64,000 bases of DNA from Codonopsis lanceolata (lineage: Eukaryota; Streptophyta; Magnoliopsida; Asterales; Campanulaceae): contig CM028377.1 in the NCBI GenBank assembly GCA_013146195.2, forward strand, positions 167,813,824-167,877,823, read 5' to 3'. The first letter of the stretch is position 1. Each line of letters opens with the position of its first letter. Below, in pieces: positions 58,925-64,000 of this stretch. Below the pieces are notes generated by a model. The model worked only from the letters and a program-made list of their open reading frames with translations, ran no database searches and was not told where the DNA came from. The position numbers and the translations under genes were made by a program.

Positions 58925-60530
58925 AGCCCCGAAACGGTCCATCAGCGCCTGCGACATCCGCCCAGCCGTGATCATATACTTCTGCGAGGTGCAAAAGAGG
59001 CTCCAGTCTCACCAGTGTAAGAACCACAAGAAGTATCCTCATCCTCTTCATCATGAGCATCGCCGTTGTCCTGAATAGCCGGACGACTTAGGCCAGCGCC
59101 GTCATCCCTATGGGCAGTACTTCGTCTGCCAACCTGAGGAGGAACAGCCTAATCTGCTTGCCGGGGATTGCTCCGCCGACTTGCATTGCTCAAACGAGGA
59201 GGTGCATTACTAGGACCTACCTCATTTGGATCAGGAGCCATCCGGGCACCAAGGCCATGCACCCGCCTAAAATCCTCCTGCAGAACTTGAGGGACTACCA
59301 ACCCCGAGCTTTCCAAATCCTCGCCTATCTCCATCAGGCGAGCATCCAAGCCATTGCTCACTCGTCGGCCCAGCATCCGCCTCAATGCATGCCTAATAAC
59401 GTGGGAATGCCCCTCAGCAGCCACTAACACCCATGACAAATATTCATGGGACAGAAGCATATAATCAGAATAGGCATAAGCTGCCTCCCGCGAATCAAAA
59501 TCAAGCTACCATATGTTGTGGATACGGGTACCTACATCCCTATTCATCTCCAGCTTTTTAGCCAGAGGACGGCTCATATCTGGGATAACCTACTCTCTAC
59601 CGAACTGGCGAAGGACCCTGTACGCCAGATAAAATGTGGTTTGCTCAAGACCTGGCAGAATAACCTAGGCATAGACACCGATATACATAAAGAAGCTGCG
59701 AATCCACCAGTGGCTGACAACCCATATGATCTCCATAGAGCCAATGCGCAAGAAATACCTAATCCAGTCAGACTCCGAAAAAGTTAGTCTGGTGATAATG
59801 GCCACGAGAGCCATAGAGCCCATGATCATACATTGCTCCCATCGGCACTGGGCCCATCACCTAGTTAAAATGATCCTCTAGCCACATGCATGTGAATTAA
59901 AAAAGGGTTGCCGGAAGGGAACACCTTATCATTAGACGCAAAAGCATCCATGCCAAACAAGGTTTTAGCCAGAATCACTGGGATGATATTTACCCGGCTG
60001 TCCCGAGCCTCTAGCACCAGCAGTCTATGACCCGCATATTTATATATCCGGGTCGGCCTACCAGAAGGTACCGTCCCATAAGGCAGAGAAAAAGGGCAGC
60101 CAGCCGGAGCCGCAAGTAGATTGGGTCATCTTCCCTGTACTCAGTATAAGCACTGGGAAGAACAGTCAAATTAAAATTGACTCCGTTGTAGAAACCCGGA
60201 ATAGCCTCGCGGGTCATGCCGAACAACTTCCTTAATGCCATATAAGGACGCCTCCGAGCAGAAGGCACAACAATGGGTCCAGTAGCAGGCATTCCCACCA
60301 TAGCACAAAATTCCTCGAAAGTGGGACACATCTCATTCAAACAAAAATTGAAAAGGTGGCTCTAAGGCGACTAGAACCTGGAAGCTCCCCTCAGCATATC
60401 CCAGTTAATAAACAGGGTCCGCCATGACAGCATGCACCGGTACCCGTAAATATGTTCAAACCACTCTCGCTCATCTGCCCGTAGAGAAAGTACCCAAAAA
60501 ATCCAGAGCATTCTCGTAAACCTCTATCTC
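58925..60530 (-). pseudogene. antisense gene 1 of el2, plant mobile domain-like
   Basis: Copy of the gene at 2807-4402, in the same place and orientation relative to pol. It shows EVYENALDF near the start, NEMCPTFEEFCAMVG (60340 leftward), RRRPYMALRKLFGMTREA, and LRRMLGRRVSNGLDARLMEIGED...GLVVPQVLQEDFRRVHGLGARM (59420-59240). Frameshifts and stops interrupt it near 60370, 60020, 59890, 59650 and 59500. Some match breaks in the first copy in region but not in sequence. The conserved reading between breaks shows it once coded for protein. The role is unknown. Confidence 0.65.
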
Positions 60531-61299
60531 CAAAGCCGTATGAGCTGGTACGGCCGTCTCTGGATAAAAACAAAATTTATATTTGATAGAAGGAAAGGGA
60601 GATTGAGCAAAAGTGAACTCAAAAGACTTGAGCAGAAGGAAATAAAGAAGGCTGATGATGAAATGAACGCTGCCTCGGCTTCCATTTATACTGAAAAATC
60701 AATGAAGCAGACGAATTCTGAGCACAGTGCATGAACATGACTAAAACATGACCACACAGTAAAAGCCCTGGGCGCCACCCACATGCACTCAAGGCGTGAC
60801 ACCCACTTCCACTATGGGTGGCGCCATGATCCTCACTATCGCCTCCCCCACATCGCTCGGTATCCGGTTTCGGCTCGGGCTCCGGATCGCCAAGCCTGTT
60901 TGATCACGAGGAACAAAGGAAAATGCAGAAGCTAGGCCGTAGCCTCATCTGCCAAATTAAGAAATGTCAAACACAGGAAGAGGCGACTGCTTTTCCTTCC
61001 CCACGGATTGCCAGAAAAGCCCGTTTTAAATATGAAGGTGTATCCCTCTAAAATTCCATCCATAACTACAGTGTGTCGTTACCCCTAGATAATGGTTTAG
61101 ATTTCTTTTATTCTTAGAATATTGAGTCTGCATCTTTAACTCATGCATCATATAAAATAATATCGCATTGCATTTAGAAATATGTACAGAGTCTGGTAAA
61201 AAAAAAGAAGAAAAAAAGAGAAAACTAATAAATGCAGGTAAACGGAGCTAATGAGCGTGAGAAGATCTGCTCCTTCCAAGGTTGCCACCCATGACTCGA
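60531..61299. other. upstream region of antisense gene 1, el2
   Basis: Matches 4403-5146 of the first copy. It is non-coding apart from the uncertain start of the antisense gene. At its right end el2 stops, where the LTR of el3 begins. Confidence 0.5.
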
Positions 61300-63048
61300 G
61301 GGTCCAGGTGCGACTCGCGCCCGCGCCTTGGATAGGGGTGCGCGCGTGCGGATGCGGGACACCACCGCCTCGCTCCACCCTCCCTTGTTTAGGGGAAGAC
61401 GAAATCAAAAGTGCGAGAGGAGTGTCGCTATATTAGCACGTTGGAATGTGCCTCGGTTGCCTTGAGTGGATTTTGTATCCAATATGGGAACCGATGGTTT
61501 CCGCATCAAGTTATCCCTTTTTAGGGATACCAGATATGGGAATGCATTACCCTTTCATTCCCATTTTCCCTTTTTAGGGAAAACGGAAAAGTGCAAAAAG
61601 GATATTGCGACGCCCCACTATGGATTTATTGAAAATAGCCTTATGGCCCATTCAGATTACTATGGGAGCTTTGGGTTTCCCGCATCAAGTTATCCCTTGT
61701 TTAGGGATACCGGGATATGGGAATGCATCACCCTCCATTCCTCATATCTCCCTTTTTGGGAGAACAGAAAGTGCAAAGAGGGAATGTTGCGAGGCCCCAC
61801 CAATCGAAAGTTTTAGAGTCGCCATCTTTATTTTAAGGCAAATAAAGCAAAACCAAAGAAAAGAAAAATAAACCGTAGAGAAAAGAAAACGGGTTCTGAG
61901 GCTAAGTTACGAGTTGGGAAGGTGCTAGCACCCAACTCGCCCTTTCGGTCTCGAAAATGGTTTTTGGTCAAGTATGCTTATTGTCACATTTATTTAGCAA
62001 ATAAATAAGGTATTAAAATGACAGGAAATTTAAACAAATACATTCGTGGCCACATTATTTACTGGACTCGCACTGCCTCCTTCCAATAATTACAAACATA
62101 TTTAAGAATATTTGGCCATTATAACGACTCTTTTACATAATATTTCCTATTCTAATCCGGCAAAGACAACGGCTTATATGGGCTACATTGCCGGATTTAA
62201 ATAACAACTTTTAAAAATAAATAAAAGACGTAAAATATAAATAAAAATAACGACGCTCTTAAAGGTTTTACCTTTTAGAGCGGCGTGTGCTCGCCTCCGT
62301 CCTTCGGAGAGGGAGTCTTTTGTTGTTTGTGTGGTTGTTGTTTTGAGTTGGGCGTAATGACCGCTTTATTTCGAGGGTTTGGGCTTATCAACTCCTGCAG
62401 TGACGCTTATTTGGGTAGGTTTTGGCCTTTTGGTCAATGGGCGGAACCTAGACTTAATTTTTGACTTTTCACTCGCATACTCTGGGCAAAGTAACGGCTT
62501 ACTTTGGGATTTTTGACCGGGAAGTGAGGTGGATACCTAACAACTAGGCTAGGGATCACTTATAACCTATGGGTTTTGATTTTGGCGAGTTTGGACGGGT
62601 TTGGAGACTCTAGGGGCTTCCACTCACCTATCTCGCACCTCTCGCACTAATCTAAAGATCGCGAAGGAGCCCGCGATTTTTTTATCGCAGAACCGGCTCA
62701 AATGAGAGGCCGGGTCTCTATTTATAGTAGAGGAGAGGGACACGCTGGGCATTTGCGTTTCTTCTCGTGCATCGCCAGCCTTGTACCGCGTGCTTAAGGA
62801 GTTGTACCATTTCATTGAGAGAGCACAATGTGCATGGTGCGGCCAAAGAACCTTGGTGCGGCACCAAGGGTCTTTGCGGCACCATGCAAGCTTCCAAGTT
62901 CCAAATTTTGCACTTTCCCCTCAGCTCATCAAGCTTTCAAGATCGCTTTCCTTTTGCATTTTTGACTCGTAACTTGACATTTGTTAAGTTTTAACAGCTT
63001 CTTGATATTTTATGTCACACATAGTGGGTACGAAATTGGGTGTCTACA
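61300..63048 (-). mobile_element. 3' LTR of a third Tat element (el3, copy B)
   Basis: On the minus strand it begins TGTAGACACCCAATTTCG at 63048 and runs to about 61300; the exact end is uncertain by about 10 bp. It has TATAAATA (complement of 62719-62726) and the CCCTTTTTAGGG-marked repeats (61510-61790). The sequence upstream of it on the minus strand (63049 on) matches the 3' region of el1, so it is a 3' LTR. El3 therefore lies mostly to the right of the window and interrupted el2. Confidence 0.75.
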
Positions 63049-64000
63049 GAGCCCCTCAACGATGGAGTCTACGGGTGCAACCTTAAGGCTTACTCGAGTA
63101 GACGAACATCGTTGATAAACAAGAGACTCTCCAATTTCGCTCATTTAAGAACGGAGAATGCAATTGGTAGCAGTTTAAAATGCACGTTAACATGCTATCC
63201 AAACTCTATAACCTAGACATTTTTAGTCGGTTATAAAAAATTATCGCAGTTTTTAAGCGGATATGAATTTAATGTGCTCGATGGTCGGACCTACTAATGT
63301 AGGTCGCCACGTATTCCCTATTAAAGGAAATCGGACCAAACGTAGTTCGGGCCAAAACCTAAACTACAACCAAGTGAGGATGTCATGTTCTTCGGGCCAA
63401 GCCCGATCGAGAACACAACGGAAAAAGATTTTTGTGTTTTTCGAAAAAGCCGTATTCTTCCGGTCCGAAACCGTTGTCAAATACGATATGAAGATTTGAA
63501 TGTTTTTCTACCACCACATTTCAACCGGTCAATACCTTGTCGTTGAAACGTGTTAAGAAGAATTTTCTAAGTTATGTCCGGTCGGTCGCCTTGTTTCCAA
63601 ACATAACCCGAAAACTTTCAAATATCCAGAAAACTGCACTCGACCGATAAAGATCCGTCGCCGAGCACGGCAAATTGATCATTCTTCAAGTATTTTCGAA
63701 AATTGTGAAGTGGAAAACATTCTTTTTCCTTCCTTTTTTCTCTCTCTCTCTCTGTTTTTTTTTTCAAATATTCCTCTTTTTTTTGTGTTTTTGAAATATT
63801 CCTCTTTTTTTTGTTTTGAAATATTCCTCTTTTTTTTGTTTTTTTTTGAAATATTCCTCTTTTTTTGTTTTTTTACAAACTTTCCTAAAAAGGAAATTAT
63901 TCTAAAGTCAGGGTAGAATATCTGACTTACCTTTGGTCGCCATGATTCGGTACCGATCTTGGCATTTTGCCACTCTTCGGGAATTTATTCTCTTTTTTTG
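63049..64000 (-). other. 3' region of el3
   Basis: Matches the el1 segment 11421-11750 in inverse orientation for about 300 bp, including GGTCGGACCTAC (63284-63295). It then diverges into sequence with AAAGCCGTATTC-like remnants of the 158-bp repeat. At 63730-63870 a unit of about 31 bp, GAAATATTCCTCTTTTTTTTG, recurs four times. No ORF of note. Confidence 0.6.
63057..63114. other. conserved hairpin just outside the 3' LTR (el3)
   Basis: CAACGATG (63057-63064) pairs with CATCGTTG (63107-63114), extended inward by GTCTAC and GTAGAC. The stem is identical to that at 11689-11742, but the loop differs in sequence and length. It starts 8 bp from the LTR tip at 63048. Confidence 0.75.

Overview
This window is from the nuclear genome of a flowering plant, probably a eudicot. 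Introns have GT-AG borders, three host genes have plant-type exon structure, and about three quarters of the sequence is transposable elements of plant families. No bacterial-type gene, rRNA, tRNA gene or CRISPR array was seen. Boundaries of the best-supported elements were fixed by matching target-site duplications (TSDs) by eye.

Host genes. (1) 29162-30799 (+): a two-exon gene for a CORYNE-type membrane pseudokinase of the CLAVATA pathway. (2) 51779-52417 (+): a three-exon gene for the chloroplast light-regulated protein LIR1. (3) 52754-54217 (-): a seven-exon gene that joins in frame to a 249-residue P-loop ATPase resembling SWSAP1, a RAD51-paralogue-like recombination factor. Genes 2 and 3 are convergent, with 336 bp between their stop codons.

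Left block (1-20254). This is a nest of Ty3/gypsy elements of the Tat lineage. A plus-strand element (el1) supplies RNase H and integrase at 1-2405. Two antisense genes follow (2807-4402 and 5256-9814, both related to the plant mobile domain superfamily), then a repeat-rich 3' region and its 3' LTR at 11751-13477. A solo LTR of the same family (5436-7213, TSD CGTGC) interrupts the second antisense gene. El1 itself sits inside a minus-strand relative that keeps its 5' LTR (18536-20254), primer-binding site and a broken gag-protease region (13478-17280), the latter cut by a hAT-type MITE.

Middle (20255-51435). A truncated Ty1/copia element is followed by a long-inverted-repeat element and three Stowaway-like MITEs. 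Next come a Pack-MULE carrying a sterol methyltransferase fragment and a related MULE. A full-length but dead Ty1/copia element (34173-41123, TSD CGTTG) contains a nested hAT element. After that come a solo LTR (41974-43390), two more hAT elements with perfect 8-bp TSDs, a tandem Helitron, and a region of degenerate GTGTCACTTT repeats.

Right block (55430-64000). A second copy of the Tat pol plus first antisense gene (el2) is interrupted by the 3' LTR and 3' region of another minus-strand Tat element (el3) that runs off the window.

The most distinctive system is the Tat family. It has two antisense genes between integrase and the 3' LTR, tandem repeats in the 3' region, and a conserved hairpin just outside the LTR whose stem repeats the LTR-tip sequence.
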